Positions 1 through 8,501 of a stretch of DNA of 64,000 nt are shown piece by piece. Within the stretch, counting starts at the first letter, position 1, and each line of letters starts with the position of its first letter. The notes under the pieces were generated by a model, which made no database searches, was not told the origin of the DNA, and saw only the letters and a list, made by a program, of their open reading frames with translations. The translations under genes were made by a program, and so were the position numbers. This stretch comes from CAYOEJ01 sp964403015 (lineage in GTDB: Bacteria; Actinomycetota; Actinomycetes; Actinomycetales; Actinomycetaceae). Location: NCBI GenBank assembly GCA_964403015.1, contig CAYOEJ010000006.1, forward strand, positions 4,960 to 68,959. Direction: 5' to 3'.

Positions 1-64
1 AACCCGACCGTTGTCTGCGACCAAGCATTTCCGCGTGGTCGAGATCATCGAGAAGGCTAAGTGA
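1..64 (+). CDS. rpsQ: 30S ribosomal protein S17, C-terminal end (partial)
   Basis: The window opens inside this gene. Reading from base 2 gives TRPLSATKHFRVVEIIEKAK and then TGA, the typical C-terminus of bacterial S17, a primary 16S rRNA-binding protein. The position directly upstream of rplN is the conserved S10/spc operon order. Only about 20 residues are present, so nothing can be said about the start or upstream control. Confidence 0.9.
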   Translation, partial: TRPLSATKHFRVVEIIEKAK

Positions 65-150
65 TTTGTGCTCGGCACACGTCGAGTATTAAACCATCCG
101 TTCGGCAAGGCTCGTAAAGCGAGAACCGGCACGACGACAGGAGATTGTAA

Positions 151-519
151 ATGATCCAGCAGGAGTCGCGGCTCAAAGTCGCCGATAACACCGGTGCGAA
201 GGAAATCCTTTGCATCCGCGTTCTCGGTGGCTCTGGCAAGCGCTACGCCGGAATTGGCGACACGATTGTTGCCACCGTCAAGGATGCTATTCCTGGCGGA
301 AATGTCAAGAAGGGCGAGGTCGTTAAGGCGGTCATTGTCCGCGCAAAGAAGAGCACTCGTCGCGTTGACGGCTCGTACATTCGTTTCGACGAAAACGCCG
401 CCGTCATTCTCAAGAACGAGACCGAGCCACGCGGTACGCGTATCTTCGGCCCGGTTGCTCGCGAACTTCGCGATAAGAAGTTCATGCGCATCGTTTCGCT
501 CGCACCGGAGGTGATCTGA
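151..519 (+). CDS. rplN: 50S ribosomal protein L14
   Basis: The product has 122 residues, the normal length for L14, and begins MIQQESRLKVADNTGAKE, a near-invariant N-terminus. L14 binds 23S rRNA at the subunit interface. A GGAG ribosome-binding site lies 7 bases before the ATG. An 86-base spacer separates it from rpsQ, the widest gap in this part of the operon. Its TGA overlaps the rplX ATG by one base, so the two are translationally coupled. Confidence 0.97.
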   Translation: MIQQESRLKVADNTGAKEILCIRVLGGSGKRYAGIGDTIVATVKDAIPGGNVKKGEVVKAVIVRAKKSTRRVDGSYIRFDENAAVILKNETEPRGTRIFGPVARELRDKKFMRIVSLAPEVI

Positions 520-863
520 TGGCGAAGATCAAGAAGGGTGACCTGGTTCAGGTTATCGCAGGCCGCGACAAGGGTCAGCAGGGCCGCGTGCTCTCCGTTG
601 ATACTGCTCGTGATCGCGTGATCGTCGAGGGTGTGCAGCGCGTTAAGAGGCATACCAAGGTTGGCCGCACCGATCGTGGAGCTGCCACCGGTGGTATCGA
701 GACCGTTGAGGCGCCGATCCACATTTCGAATGTTGCACTCGTTGGCCCGGACAAGAAGCCAATTCGCGTTGGCTACCGTGAGGTCGAGGTCGAGCGCAAT
801 GGTCGCAAGAAGATTATGCGCGAGCGCATTGGTCGCCGCGGTGGAGAGGAGATCGAGCTGTGA
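519..863 (+). CDS. rplX: 50S ribosomal protein L24
   Basis: The product has 114 residues with an N-terminal KOW motif (KKGDLVQVIAGRDKGQQGRV, about residues 5-24), as expected for L24, which nucleates folding of 23S rRNA early in assembly. The C-terminal half is basic (RNGRKKIMRERIGRRG). The start shares a base with the rplN stop and the end overlaps rplE by four bases (GTGA), so expression is coupled along the spc operon. Confidence 0.96.
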   Translation: MAKIKKGDLVQVIAGRDKGQQGRVLSVDTARDRVIVEGVQRVKRHTKVGRTDRGAATGGIETVEAPIHISNVALVGPDKKPIRVGYREVEVERNGRKKIMRERIGRRGGEEIEL

Positions 864-1417
864 GCGAGAACACCAAGCCCCGTTTGAAGACCAAGTACGC
901 AGAGACGGTTGTTAGCGAACTCCAGAAGGAATTCAACTACGCAAACGTCAATGAGGTTGTTGGCCTCACCAAGATCGTTGTAAACATGGGTGTCGGCGAC
1001 GCCGCCCGCGATTCAAAGATTCTTGATGGAGCAATTGCGGACATTACGGCCATCACCGGCCAGAAGCCGCAGGTCACCAAGGCTCGCAAGTCGATCGCCC
1101 AGTTCAAGCTTCGCGAAGGCCAGGCAATTGGCTGCCACGTGACGCTTCGTGGCGATCGCATGTGGGAGTTCCTCGATCGTTTGCTGTCCACTGCACTGCC
1201 GCGTATCCGCGACTTCCGTGGCCTTAGCCCGAAGCAGTTCGACGGTAACGGTAACTACACGTTCGGCCTCACGGAACAGACCGTGTTCCATGAGATCGAC
1301 CAGGACAAGATCGATCGCGTACGTGGTATGGACATCACCGTTGTCACGAGCGCGAAGAACAACGACGAGGGACGCGCCTTGCTGCGTCACCTTGGATTCC
1401 CGTTCAAGGAGGACTGA
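860..1417 (+). CDS. rplE: 50S ribosomal protein L5
   Basis: The product has 185 residues, within the L5 range. It carries the conserved NPKQFDGNGNYTFG-like segment (here SPKQFDGNGNYTFGLTEQ) and GMDITVVTSAKNNDEGRALL near the C-terminus. L5 binds 5S rRNA and the P-site tRNA. The start is GTG, chosen because it overlaps the rplX TGA in the common GTGA arrangement. The following rpsN begins two bases after the stop. Confidence 0.97.
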   Translation: MSENTKPRLKTKYAETVVSELQKEFNYANVNEVVGLTKIVVNMGVGDAARDSKILDGAIADITAITGQKPQVTKARKSIAQFKLREGQAIGCHVTLRGDRMWEFLDRLLSTALPRIRDFRGLSPKQFDGNGNYTFGLTEQTVFHEIDQDKIDRVRGMDITVVTSAKNNDEGRALLRHLGFPFKED

Positions 1418-1419
1418 CC

Positions 1420-1605
1420 ATGGCGAAGACCGCTCTGAAGAACAAGGCTGCTCGTAAGCCAAAGTACGCCGTCCGCGCTTACACTCGTTGCCAGCGCTGC
1501 GGCCGTCCGCACTCGGTTTACCGCAAGTTCGGCCTGTGCCGTATTTGCCTCCGTGAGATGGCCCTTGCAGGCGAACTCCCGGGTGTTAAGAAGTCCAGCT
1601 GGTAA
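1420..1605 (+). CDS. rpsN: 30S ribosomal protein S14, zinc-binding (type Z)
   Basis: This is the 61-residue S14 paralogue with four zinc-ligand cysteines, C24-x2-C27 and C40-x2-C43 (CQRCGRPHSVYRKFGLCRIC). It assembles late into the 30S head. The C+ form at the spc-operon position is usual in actinobacteria; a zinc-free C- paralogue, if present, lies outside this window. GGAGG just upstream (inside the end of rplE) serves as ribosome-binding site. Confidence 0.97.
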   Translation: MAKTALKNKAARKPKYAVRAYTRCQRCGRPHSVYRKFGLCRICLREMALAGELPGVKKSSW

Positions 1606-1661
1606 GAAATCTACGTCGTAGGTCCGAGTAGGAAACCACGACGAGGAAGGGCTGTGGCCCG

Positions 1662-2060
1662 ATGTCTATGACAGACCCCATTGCAGATATGCTCACGCGT
1701 CTGCGCAACGCCAACTCGGCGTTCCACGAGTCGGTATCAATGCCGTACTCGAAGATGAAGGCAAATATTGCCGACATCCTTCAGCGTGAGGGTTACATCG
1801 ACAACTTCGTTGTCGAAGACGCTCAGGTGGGCAAGACGCTCACCCTCAATCTCAAGTTCGGCCCAAACCGCGAGCGTTCGCTTGCTGGTCTTCGCCGTAT
1901 CTCGAAGCCGGGTCTTCGCGTTTACGCGAAGTCCACGAATCTGCCTCAGGTTCTTGGTGGCCTCGGCGTGGCAATTCTGTCCACGTCTTCGGGTCTCCTC
2001 ACCGACCGCGAGGCCAAGGACAAGGGTGTAGGTGGGGAAGTCCTCGCCTACGTCTGGTAA
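1662..2060 (+). CDS. rpsH: 30S ribosomal protein S8
   Basis: The product has 132 residues, starts MSMTDPIADMLTRLRNANSA and ends GGEVLAYVW, the standard S8 termini. S8 binds helix 21 of 16S rRNA and in many bacteria represses the spc operon. An alternative ATG two codons in (MTDPIADML) is possible. GAGGAAGG lies about 12 bases before the first ATG. The 56-base spacer after rpsN shows no clear promoter or hairpin. Confidence 0.97.
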   Translation: MSMTDPIADMLTRLRNANSAFHESVSMPYSKMKANIADILQREGYIDNFVVEDAQVGKTLTLNLKFGPNRERSLAGLRRISKPGLRVYAKSTNLPQVLGGLGVAILSTSSGLLTDREAKDKGVGGEVLAYVW

Positions 2061-2076
2061 GGGAAGGAGTTATACA

Positions 2077-2613
2077 ATGTCACGTATTGGTAAGCTCCCC
2101 GTTGCCATCCCGTCCGGTGTTGAAGTGAAGCTCGAAGGCAACACCATCACCGTTAAGGGTCCTAAGGGCGAATTGAGCCAGGCTATCCCGGCTCCCATCC
2201 AGGTCGAGGTTGAAGGTAGCGAAGTTCTTGTTACTCGTCCGAACGACGAGCGCGAAGCACGTTCGCTTCACGGCTTGACCCGCACCCTGATCAACAACAA
2301 CATCGTCGGCGTTACCGAGGGCTTCACGAAGGCTCTTGAGATCGTCGGAACCGGTTACCGCGTTGTGGCCAAGGGCTCGGACCTTGAGTTCTCTCTTGGT
2401 TACTCTCACCCGATCTACGTCGAGGCCCCGGAAGGCATCACCTTCCAGGTGGAGGGACCCACGAAGTTCTCCGTGAGCGGTATCGACAAGCAGCTGGTCG
2501 GTGAAATGGCCGCTCGCATTCGTAAGCTTCGCAAGCCCGAGCCTTACAAGGGCAAGGGTGTGCGTTACGCCGGCGAGCAGGTTCGCCGCAAGGCCGGAAA
2601 GGCTGGTAAGTGA
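2077..2613 (+). CDS. rplF: 50S ribosomal protein L6
   Basis: The product has 178 residues beginning MSRIGKLPVAIPSGVEV, the universal L6 N-terminus, with the two repeated L6 domains and the C-terminal YKGKGVRYAGEQVRRKAGKA. The ATG at 2077 is preferred over an upstream in-frame start inside rpsH because AAGGAGT lies about 8 bases before it and family homology begins there. L6 supports the GTPase-associated centre and the sarcin-ricin loop. Confidence 0.97.
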   Translation: MSRIGKLPVAIPSGVEVKLEGNTITVKGPKGELSQAIPAPIQVEVEGSEVLVTRPNDEREARSLHGLTRTLINNNIVGVTEGFTKALEIVGTGYRVVAKGSDLEFSLGYSHPIYVEAPEGITFQVEGPTKFSVSGIDKQLVGEMAARIRKLRKPEPYKGKGVRYAGEQVRRKAGKAGK

Positions 2614-2984
2614 TGGCTGTTACTCCAAAGGGCAAGGGCAAGTACGTTGCACGTACTCGTCGTCACCTTCGACTTCGCAAGCGCATCACCGGTACGGCCG
2701 AGCGTCCACGTCTCGTCGTCACCCGTTCCAACCGTCACATGGTTGCACAGGTTATCGACGACACCGTTGGCAAGACTCTGGTCTACGCGTCCACCATGGA
2801 GCCGGATCTGCGTTCCGAGTCTGCCAACAAGGTAGACAAGGCACGCACGATTGGCGAACTGGTTGGCAAGCGCGCCGTTGACGCCGGTATCACCGCAGTG
2901 GTCTTCGACCGCGGCGGTAACAAGTACCACGGTCGTGTGGCCGCGGTTGCCGATGGCGCCCGCGAAGCCGGACTGACCCTGTGA
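2613..2984 (+). CDS. rplR: 50S ribosomal protein L18
   Basis: The product has 123 residues starting MAVTPKGKGKYVARTRRH and contains RPRLVVTRSNRHMVAQVIDD and FDRGGNKYHGRVAAVADGAREAGL, the conserved L18 signatures. L18 binds 5S rRNA together with L5. The ATG overlaps the rplF TGA by one base. A GTG three bases earlier (MMAVT) would also be in frame, but the ATG matches family length better. Confidence 0.96.
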   Translation: MAVTPKGKGKYVARTRRHLRLRKRITGTAERPRLVVTRSNRHMVAQVIDDTVGKTLVYASTMEPDLRSESANKVDKARTIGELVGKRAVDAGITAVVFDRGGNKYHGRVAAVADGAREAGLTL

Positions 2985-3009
2985 TCAGGCAAAACGAGAG
3001 GATATTCTG

Positions 3010-3723
3010 ATGGCTGCACAGCAGCGAGGACGAGCCCAGGGCTCGGAGAACGACGGCCAGCGCAACGAGCGCAATGACCGTCGCGGCGAGGGTCGTCGTA
3101 ACAACGACCGTCGCACCGATCGTCGCGCCGAAGAAAAGAACGCTTACATTGAGCGTGTTGTGACGATCAACCGCGTGGCCAAGACCGTCAAGGGCGGCCG
3201 TCGCATGTCTTTCACCGCCCTCGTGGTGGTGGGTGACGGCAACGGTACCGTTGGCGTTGGCTACGGCAAGGCCAAGGAAGTTCCTGCGGCAATCGCCAAG
3301 GGAACCGAAGAGGCAAAGAAGAACTTCTTCAAGGTTCCGCGTATTGGTTCCACCATTCCGCATCTGGTTCAGGGCGAAGACGCTGCCGGCGTCGTCCTCC
3401 TGCGCCCCGCATCGAAGGGTACCGGCGTAATTGCTGGCGGCCCGGTCCGTGCGGTCATGGAGTGCGCTGGTATCCACGACGTGCTGAGCAAGTCGCTCGG
3501 TTCTTCGAACGCAATCAACATCGTTCGTGGAACGGTTGCCGCACTCAAGCAGCTTGAGCAGCCTGAGGCTGTTGCTGCTCGCCGTGGCCTTCCGCTCGAT
3601 CAGGTTGCTCCCGCCGCCATGCTCCGCGCACGCGCCGAGCACGAAGCCAAGGAGCGCGAGGATGCTGAACTCGAAGCACAGCGTGCAGAGAACGAAGCAG
3701 CCGCAGCCGGAGTTGGTGCATGA
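3010..3723 (+). CDS. rpsE: 30S ribosomal protein S5 with extended tails
   Basis: The product has 237 residues against about 165-200 in most bacteria. The double-stranded RNA-binding and S5 C-terminal domains occupy roughly residues 45-205 (YIERVVTINRVAKTVKGGRR, VGYGKAKEVPAAIAKG). The first 40 residues are an Arg/Asn/Asp-rich low-complexity extension. The last 30 are an Ala/Glu-rich acidic tail. S5 acts in decoding fidelity and mRNA unwinding at the entry channel. GAGAGGA precedes the ATG. Long tails on S5 are common in actinobacteria. Confidence 0.96.
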   Translation: MAAQQRGRAQGSENDGQRNERNDRRGEGRRNNDRRTDRRAEEKNAYIERVVTINRVAKTVKGGRRMSFTALVVVGDGNGTVGVGYGKAKEVPAAIAKGTEEAKKNFFKVPRIGSTIPHLVQGEDAAGVVLLRPASKGTGVIAGGPVRAVMECAGIHDVLSKSLGSSNAINIVRGTVAALKQLEQPEAVAARRGLPLDQVAPAAMLRARAEHEAKEREDAELEAQRAENEAAAAGVGA

Positions 3724-3899
3724 TGCTGAAGATTACGCAGAAGAAGGGCCTTGTAGGCACCAAGCAGAACCAGCGCGAAACTATGCGCACGCTGGGTCTG
3801 CGTAAGATCCACCAGTCGGTTACCCGCGAAGATACCCCTGCGGTACGCGGCATGATCCGTACGGTGGCACACCTCGTAACCGTGGAGGAGGTTGACTGA
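3720..3899 (+). CDS. rpmD: 50S ribosomal protein L30
   Basis: This small gene encodes 59 residues (MMLKITQKKGLVGTKQNQRE and onward, with LGLRKIHQSV and a VEEVD end), the L30 pattern. Two ATGs are adjacent at 3720 and 3723. The first overlaps the rpsE TGA as ATGA and has GGAG seven bases upstream, so it is listed. The second would give 58 residues. The stop overlaps the rplO ATG by one base. Confidence 0.93.
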   Translation: MMLKITQKKGLVGTKQNQRETMRTLGLRKIHQSVTREDTPAVRGMIRTVAHLVTVEEVD

Positions 3900-4369
3900 T
3901 GTCGGAAGAGAAGACTACCGAATCCGCTGATGTTCTCAAGATTCACGATCTGCGCCCCGCACCGGGAGCCAAGAAGGCTCGTACCCGTGTTGGTCGTGGT
4001 GAAGGATCGAAGGGTAAGACCGCTGGTCGCGGTACCAAGGGCACGAAGGCTCGTTACCAGGTACCCGCCGGCTTCGAAGGCGGCCAGATGCCGTTGCATA
4101 TGCGCCTTCCGAAGCTTCGTGGTTTCAAGAACCCAGCCCGCGTCGAGTACCAGGTTGTTAACCTGTCGACTCTAGGCGAGCTTTTCCCCGAAGGCGGCGA
4201 CGTCACCGTTGAGGATCTGGTTTCGAAGGGCGCTGTACGCCCCAAGAAGCTCGTCAAGGTCCTCGGCAATGGTGAGATCGACGTCAAGCTCAACGTCACC
4301 GTTGATGCCTGGTCTGGCTCCGCCAAGGAGAAGATTGAGGCTGCCGGCGGTTCGCTTGAGAAGCGATAA
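3899..4369 (+). CDS. rplO: 50S ribosomal protein L15
   Basis: The product has 156 residues with the glycine-rich L15 signature RVGRGEGSKGKTAGRGTKG (about residues 31-49) and a C-terminal KEKIEAAGGSLEKR. L15 is a late 23S rRNA-binding assembly protein. It closes the spc ribosomal-protein block here: a strong hairpin follows and secY starts about 250 bases later with its own leader, so secY is probably at least partly uncoupled from rplO. Confidence 0.97.
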   Translation: MSEEKTTESADVLKIHDLRPAPGAKKARTRVGRGEGSKGKTAGRGTKGTKARYQVPAGFEGGQMPLHMRLPKLRGFKNPARVEYQVVNLSTLGELFPEGGDVTVEDLVSKGAVRPKKLVKVLGNGEIDVKLNVTVDAWSGSAKEKIEAAGGSLEKR

Positions 4370-4380
4370 CGCTTAACAGA

Positions 4381-4425
4381 TGCGGATCGGCTTTCATCTT
4401 GACTGGTGAAAGCCGGTCCGCATTT
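4381..4425 (+). terminator. Intrinsic terminator or attenuator after rplO
   Basis: A 16-base stem (4381-4396 with 4407-4422; arm TGCGGATCGGCTTTCA, one G-U pair) closes a 10-base loop and is followed by a weak T run (ATTTCACTTT). The stem is strong and the T tract is poor, so partial termination or attenuation before secY is possible. Confidence 0.7.
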
Positions 4426-4621
4426 CACTTTGGGAGATGGGTGACCATCTACCTAAACTTTGAAACTTTCTAGCGTCAGCCGGGATTGGCTGATCTATTG
4501 ATGGCATGATCGATTCATTTGAATCGGACAGTTGCGGGTATAGTGGCGATGGAATAGCACGCGCACTAATCGGCACTATGCTGAAGCTGCCACCATGTGG
4601 CCCAACACCGGAGGAACTCTC

Positions 4622-5908
4622 TTGCTGAAAGCACTGATCTCGGCGTTCCGCACACCAGATCTGCGGCGCAAGCTGCTGTTCACCATGATGATCATGGTGA
4701 TTTACAGGCTTGGCACCTTCATCCCCGCTCCGTTCGTTTCCTACGAGAACGTCAAGCAGTGTCTTGATCAGCAGGGTACTGCTGACATCTTGACAATGAT
4801 GAACATGTTCTCCGGTGGTGCGATGCTGCAGCTGTCGGTCTTCGCACTCGGAATCATGCCTTACATTACGGCGTCAATTATTGTGCAGCTGATGCGCGTG
4901 GTTATCCCGCGTTTCGAAGAACTGCATAAGGAAGGCCAGTCTGGCACCGCGAAGCTCACCGAGTACACGCGTTACTTCACCATCTTCCTTGCGCTGATGC
5001 AGTCCGCGGTGATGGTGTCCGTCGCCAACGGCGCGCTCTTCCCCGGCTGCCCGGTGGATCCGATTCCGGATGCTAGCCCCGGCCGCTCGATTCTGGCTAT
5101 TCTTGCAATGACCGCCGGTACCGGCCTCATCATGTGGCTTGCCGAGCTCATCACCGAGCGCGGCGTTGGTAACGGCATGTCGCTGCTCATCTTTACTGGC
5201 ATTGCTGCATCGTTCCCCACGATGATCGCAACCGTTGGTCGCTCCGACGGCGGCCTGTCCCGTGTTCTTATCGTTCTCGCAATGTTCCTTGCAATCACGC
5301 TCGTGGTTGTCTTCGTGGAGCAGTCACAGCGCCGAATTCCGGTCCAGTACGCAAAGCGTGTGGTTGGCCGACGCACTTACGGTGGCACCTCCACCTACAT
5401 TCCGCTGAAGATCAACATGGCGAACGTTATCCCGGTAATCTTCGCGTCCTCCATTCTTTCCTTGCCGCAGATGATCACCCAGTTCGGTGACCAGAACGCT
5501 GGATGGGTTCAGTGGCTGCAGGTCCACTTCCGGCCGTCGTCACCGTGGTACCTGCTGACCTTCTTCCTCCTCATCGTGTTCTTCGCGTTCTTCTACACGT
5601 CGATCACGTTCAACCCGGAGGACGTTGCGGACAACATGAAGCGTTACGGCGGATTTATCCCAGGCATTCGAGCTGGGCAGCCAACCGCTGATTACCTGCG
5701 CTACGTCATCAACCGCATCAACTGGGTTGGTGCCCTTTATCTCGCTACGATTGCGCTCATTCCGCAGATCGTTTTCAACCAGATGGGCATCGTCTCTATG
5801 GCGTTCGGTGGCACCTCGATCATCATCCTCGTCGGTGTTGGTCTCCAGACAGTTAAGGATATCGACGCCCAGCTTCAGCAGCGTCACTATGAAGGGTTCT
5901 TGCGATGA
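4622..5908 (+). CDS. secY: Preprotein translocase subunit SecY
   Basis: SecY forms the ten-helix protein-conducting channel of the Sec translocon in the cytoplasmic membrane. The sequence shows the family features: LLKALISAFRTPDLRRKLLFT at the N-terminus, plug and helix-2 region, GNGMSLLIFTGIAASFPT and a C-terminal DAQLQQRHYEGFLR. A TTG start at 4622 (428 residues) is chosen because GGAGGA lies seven bases upstream and homology begins with LLKALI. An in-frame ATG at 4595 lacks a good ribosome-binding site. A TATAGT (4539-4544) is a possible -10 for a local promoter without a clear -35. The stop overlaps adk by four bases (ATGA). Confidence 0.96.
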   Translation: MLKALISAFRTPDLRRKLLFTMMIMVIYRLGTFIPAPFVSYENVKQCLDQQGTADILTMMNMFSGGAMLQLSVFALGIMPYITASIIVQLMRVVIPRFEELHKEGQSGTAKLTEYTRYFTIFLALMQSAVMVSVANGALFPGCPVDPIPDASPGRSILAILAMTAGTGLIMWLAELITERGVGNGMSLLIFTGIAASFPTMIATVGRSDGGLSRVLIVLAMFLAITLVVVFVEQSQRRIPVQYAKRVVGRRTYGGTSTYIPLKINMANVIPVIFASSILSLPQMITQFGDQNAGWVQWLQVHFRPSSPWYLLTFFLLIVFFAFFYTSITFNPEDVADNMKRYGGFIPGIRAGQPTADYLRYVINRINWVGALYLATIALIPQIVFNQMGIVSMAFGGTSIIILVGVGLQTVKDIDAQLQQRHYEGFLR

Positions 5909-6486
5909 CTTTTCGTCTAGTCCTCGTCGGTCCGCCAGGGTCCGGCAAGGGCACTCAAGCGACAATTCTTAGCGAACGTCTTGGCATCCCCGCCATCTCG
6001 TCCGGCGCTATCTTTCGAGCAGAAATTGCTACGGGTAGCGAAGTAGGGCAAATTGCCGCCAGCTTTATCGACGACGGAAACCTCGTCCCCGATGATGTCA
6101 CGAATGTGATCGTCAGCCACCGCTTGTCACAGCCAGATGCGCAGCAGGGCTTCCTTCTTGACGGATACCCGCGTAACCCGGATCAAGTGAGCAAGCTTGA
6201 TGAGATGCTTGCCGAGTACGGCCACAGGCTTGACGCGGTTATTGAGTTGACGATTCCAGACGAAGAAATTATGGATCGCCTACTTCATCGCGCCGAGGTT
6301 GAACATCGCGCTGACGATACGCGCGACGTCATCCAGCATCGCATCGAGGTCTACCACAGCACTACCCAGCCACTGATCGATCTTTACGAGGAGCGCGGCA
6401 TCCTCGTCAGAGTTGATGGCGTCGGTACCATCGATGAGGTTTTGGAACGTTTGGTGTCCGACGTTCGCGGCTTCCTAGGTCGCTAA
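5905..6486 (+). CDS. adk: Adenylate kinase
   Basis: Adenylate kinase interconverts ATP + AMP and 2 ADP in the cytosol. The 193-residue product has the P-loop GPPGSGKGT (residues 9-17), the AMP-binding DGYPRNPDQ segment and a short LID with no zinc cysteines, so it is the short form usual in actinobacteria. The ATG overlaps the secY stop and its TAA overlaps the map ATG (TAATG). secY-adk-map is thus one tightly coupled operon, the classical order. Confidence 0.96.
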   Translation: MTFRLVLVGPPGSGKGTQATILSERLGIPAISSGAIFRAEIATGSEVGQIAASFIDDGNLVPDDVTNVIVSHRLSQPDAQQGFLLDGYPRNPDQVSKLDEMLAEYGHRLDAVIELTIPDEEIMDRLLHRAEVEHRADDTRDVIQHRIEVYHSTTQPLIDLYEERGILVRVDGVGTIDEVLERLVSDVRGFLGR

Positions 6487-7325
6487 TGTTCGGGCGCGAC
6501 GGAATCGAATATAAGACTGACGACGAGATTCGGAAGATCCGCAGGGCTTCGCTCGTCGTCGCCCAGGTTCACGCAGCGCTACGTGATGCGACAAAGCCGG
6601 GTGTCACCACCGCGGACTTAGATCAGGTTGCCCTCGAGACGCTGACAGCCGCCGGAGCAAAATCCAATTTCTTTGGCTATTACGGATTCAAGGGTCAAAT
6701 TTGTACGTCCGTGAATGACGAGATCGTCCACGGCATCCCCGGTTCGCGGGTCCTTCAGCCGGGAGATATCATTTCGCTCGACTGTGGTGCGGTTGTGGAT
6801 GGCTGGCACGGAGACGCAGCGATCACGATAGTCGTTCCCGGTGGCGATTCGGAAGTCTCACGACGCCGCCAGCGCCTTTCCGATATCACTCGCGAAGCGA
6901 TGTGGGCCGGTATCGCCGCGATGGCCACCGGTAAGCGTGTGGGCGATATTGGGGACGCCATTGACGATTACGTCAGTTCAATTCCTGCCGATGAACGGCC
7001 GGATATCGTGCTCGACTACACGGGTCACGGCATCGGTTCAGCGATGCACCAACCGCCAGACGTTCTGAACTACTCGGTCAATGGCCGCACGCCAAAACTT
7101 AAGCCCGGCATGGTTTTGTGTATCGAACCGATGCTCGTTGCCGGCGATGAAGCTAACCATGTTCTCGCCGATGACTGGACTGTTGTCACGAACGACGGCT
7201 CGGACTCATGTCAGTGGGAGCATCAGGTTGCTCTGCACGCCAATGGCATCTGGGTACTGTCCGCACCCGATGGGGGAGCCGAGGGCCTTGCGCCGTTTGG
7301 CATTGCTCCGACTCCCCTCGATTAG
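6486..7325 (+). CDS. map: Methionine aminopeptidase type I
   Basis: This enzyme removes the N-terminal methionine from nascent proteins. The 279-residue sequence keeps all five metal ligands of the pita-bread fold (D99, D110, H181, E214, E245) and the substrate histidine H82 in VHGIPG. No N-terminal SH3-linker extension is seen. About 20 extra residues follow the last ligand strand. It is the last gene of the secY operon and converges on a dehydrogenase gene only 9 bases away, with no obvious terminator between them. Confidence 0.96.
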   Translation: MFGRDGIEYKTDDEIRKIRRASLVVAQVHAALRDATKPGVTTADLDQVALETLTAAGAKSNFFGYYGFKGQICTSVNDEIVHGIPGSRVLQPGDIISLDCGAVVDGWHGDAAITIVVPGGDSEVSRRRQRLSDITREAMWAGIAAMATGKRVGDIGDAIDDYVSSIPADERPDIVLDYTGHGIGSAMHQPPDVLNYSVNGRTPKLKPGMVLCIEPMLVAGDEANHVLADDWTVVTNDGSDSCQWEHQVALHANGIWVLSAPDGGAEGLAPFGIAPTPLD

Positions 7326-7334
7326 ACTCGCTGA

Positions 7335-8396
7335 CTACTCGACGTCTTCATTCGACCGTGTCACGTTGATGACGACCTTAATGGCCTCGTCCTTATGCTC
7401 TACTGCAGTCTCAAACGCCTTCTTCGCATCCTCTTGGCTGAACCGGTGCGTGATCACGGGGGAGGGGTCGTACCTTTCCTCGGACATGTACTGAATGACC
7501 TGGTTGATGTCGGTCGCGTTGTACGCCGTGGAGCCTTGAATGGTGAGCTCGGAGAGCACGAACGCCGCTTGCGGAATTTCGACCGTGTTGCCGGAAAGCG
7601 CCAGCACGATGCAGCGAGCTCCTGGCTTACTTCCACGCACATAGTCCCCGATAGCGTTCGGTGTGCCGGCGGAGTCGAAGTAGATATCGACGTCGGGCTT
7701 CTTCGTCCCGTACATATCCTCGACACCGCCAAAGCGCTCCGTCAGGAATTTGATTGGATCGCCGTTATGCGCATTGAAGGGAATTCCGCCGAGCTCTTCG
7801 ACTACCTTGAGACGGTTTTCAGCGACGTCGACGACGACGATATCTTCGATTCCATTGGCCCTGAGGTTACACAGAACACCGAGTCCGATTGCTCCCGCTC
7901 CGTAGACGACAGCGCGCTCGCCTTCCTTCGGTTCGGCGGTATTAACTCCGTGGTTAGCAACGCTGAAGGGCTCGATGAGTACGGCCTTGTCGAACGAGAC
8001 GTTGTCCGGCAGCGGATGAATGTTGTAGTCAATGGCTGCATCGTGCAAGGAAATATATTCGGATAGCCCGCCTGCGGAGTCTGCGATTTCTACGGGCGAG
8101 CGGCCCTCGCCTTGACGCTTAGAGGTGGTGGGGTTGACCCAGATTCGGGTGCCGGGCGTAATCCGCTCGTCGTCGACCTCCGGGCCCACCTCGACAATTT
8201 CAGAAACGAACTCGTGACCGATCTGGTTGCCCGGGAAGATACCGACGTCGTCGCCACCTCTGAGGTACGCGCCGATATCCGTACCGCAGATGCCGCCCTG
8301 GTTGTTCTTGACGAGAACGTCTTTCGGGCCAAGTTCTGGCATGGGACGATCCTCGACGGCTATGTCGCCAATTCCGTTGTAAATTACTGCCCGCAT
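7335..8396 (-). CDS. Zinc-dependent alcohol dehydrogenase family protein (MDR superfamily)
   Basis: This 353-residue medium-chain dehydrogenase resembles polyol, butanediol or L-idonate 5-dehydrogenases and probably oxidises a secondary alcohol or sugar with NAD(P). The N-terminal GroES-like domain holds the catalytic zinc ligands C37 (GGICGTD) and H61-E62 (GHE), with E142 nearby. The Rossmann domain has GAGAIG (166-171) followed by an acidic VVDV, which suggests NAD. The four-cysteine structural-zinc lobe is absent: residues 88-104 contain no cysteine. AAGGA lies before the ATG. Nothing next to it names a substrate. Confidence 0.85.
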   Translation of the reverse strand: MRAVIYNGIGDIAVEDRPMPELGPKDVLVKNNQGGICGTDIGAYLRGGDDVGIFPGNQIGHEFVSEIVEVGPEVDDERITPGTRIWVNPTTSKRQGEGRSPVEIADSAGGLSEYISLHDAAIDYNIHPLPDNVSFDKAVLIEPFSVANHGVNTAEPKEGERAVVYGAGAIGLGVLCNLRANGIEDIVVVDVAENRLKVVEELGGIPFNAHNGDPIKFLTERFGGVEDMYGTKKPDVDIYFDSAGTPNAIGDYVRGSKPGARCIVLALSGNTVEIPQAAFVLSELTIQGSTAYNATDINQVIQYMSEERYDPSPVITHRFSQEDAKKAFETAVEHKDEAIKVVINVTRSNEDVE

Positions 8397-8431
8397 GAGT
8401 ATTCCTTTCGTCGTGCTGTCTTGTGACTCTG

Positions 8432-8462
8432 ATTACAGTGTACGAAAGGGTGGAATTGTCAG
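8432..8462 (-). promoter_or_regulatory. Candidate promoter for the dehydrogenase gene
   Basis: On the minus strand CTGACA (8457-8462) is followed after 19 bases by TGTAAT (8432-8437), about 35 bases before the start codon. Both hexamers are close to sigma-70 consensus, but the spacer is long. Confidence 0.35.
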
Positions 8463-8501
8463 GGTTGGTTTTGCTCAGCGCTAAAGAGCGACGTTGGTCG
8501 C

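Noticed and set aside
2890..3642. 250-residue minus-strand frame across rplR and rpsE
   Set aside because: Shadow of highly conserved ribosomal-protein genes; codon-bias artefact.
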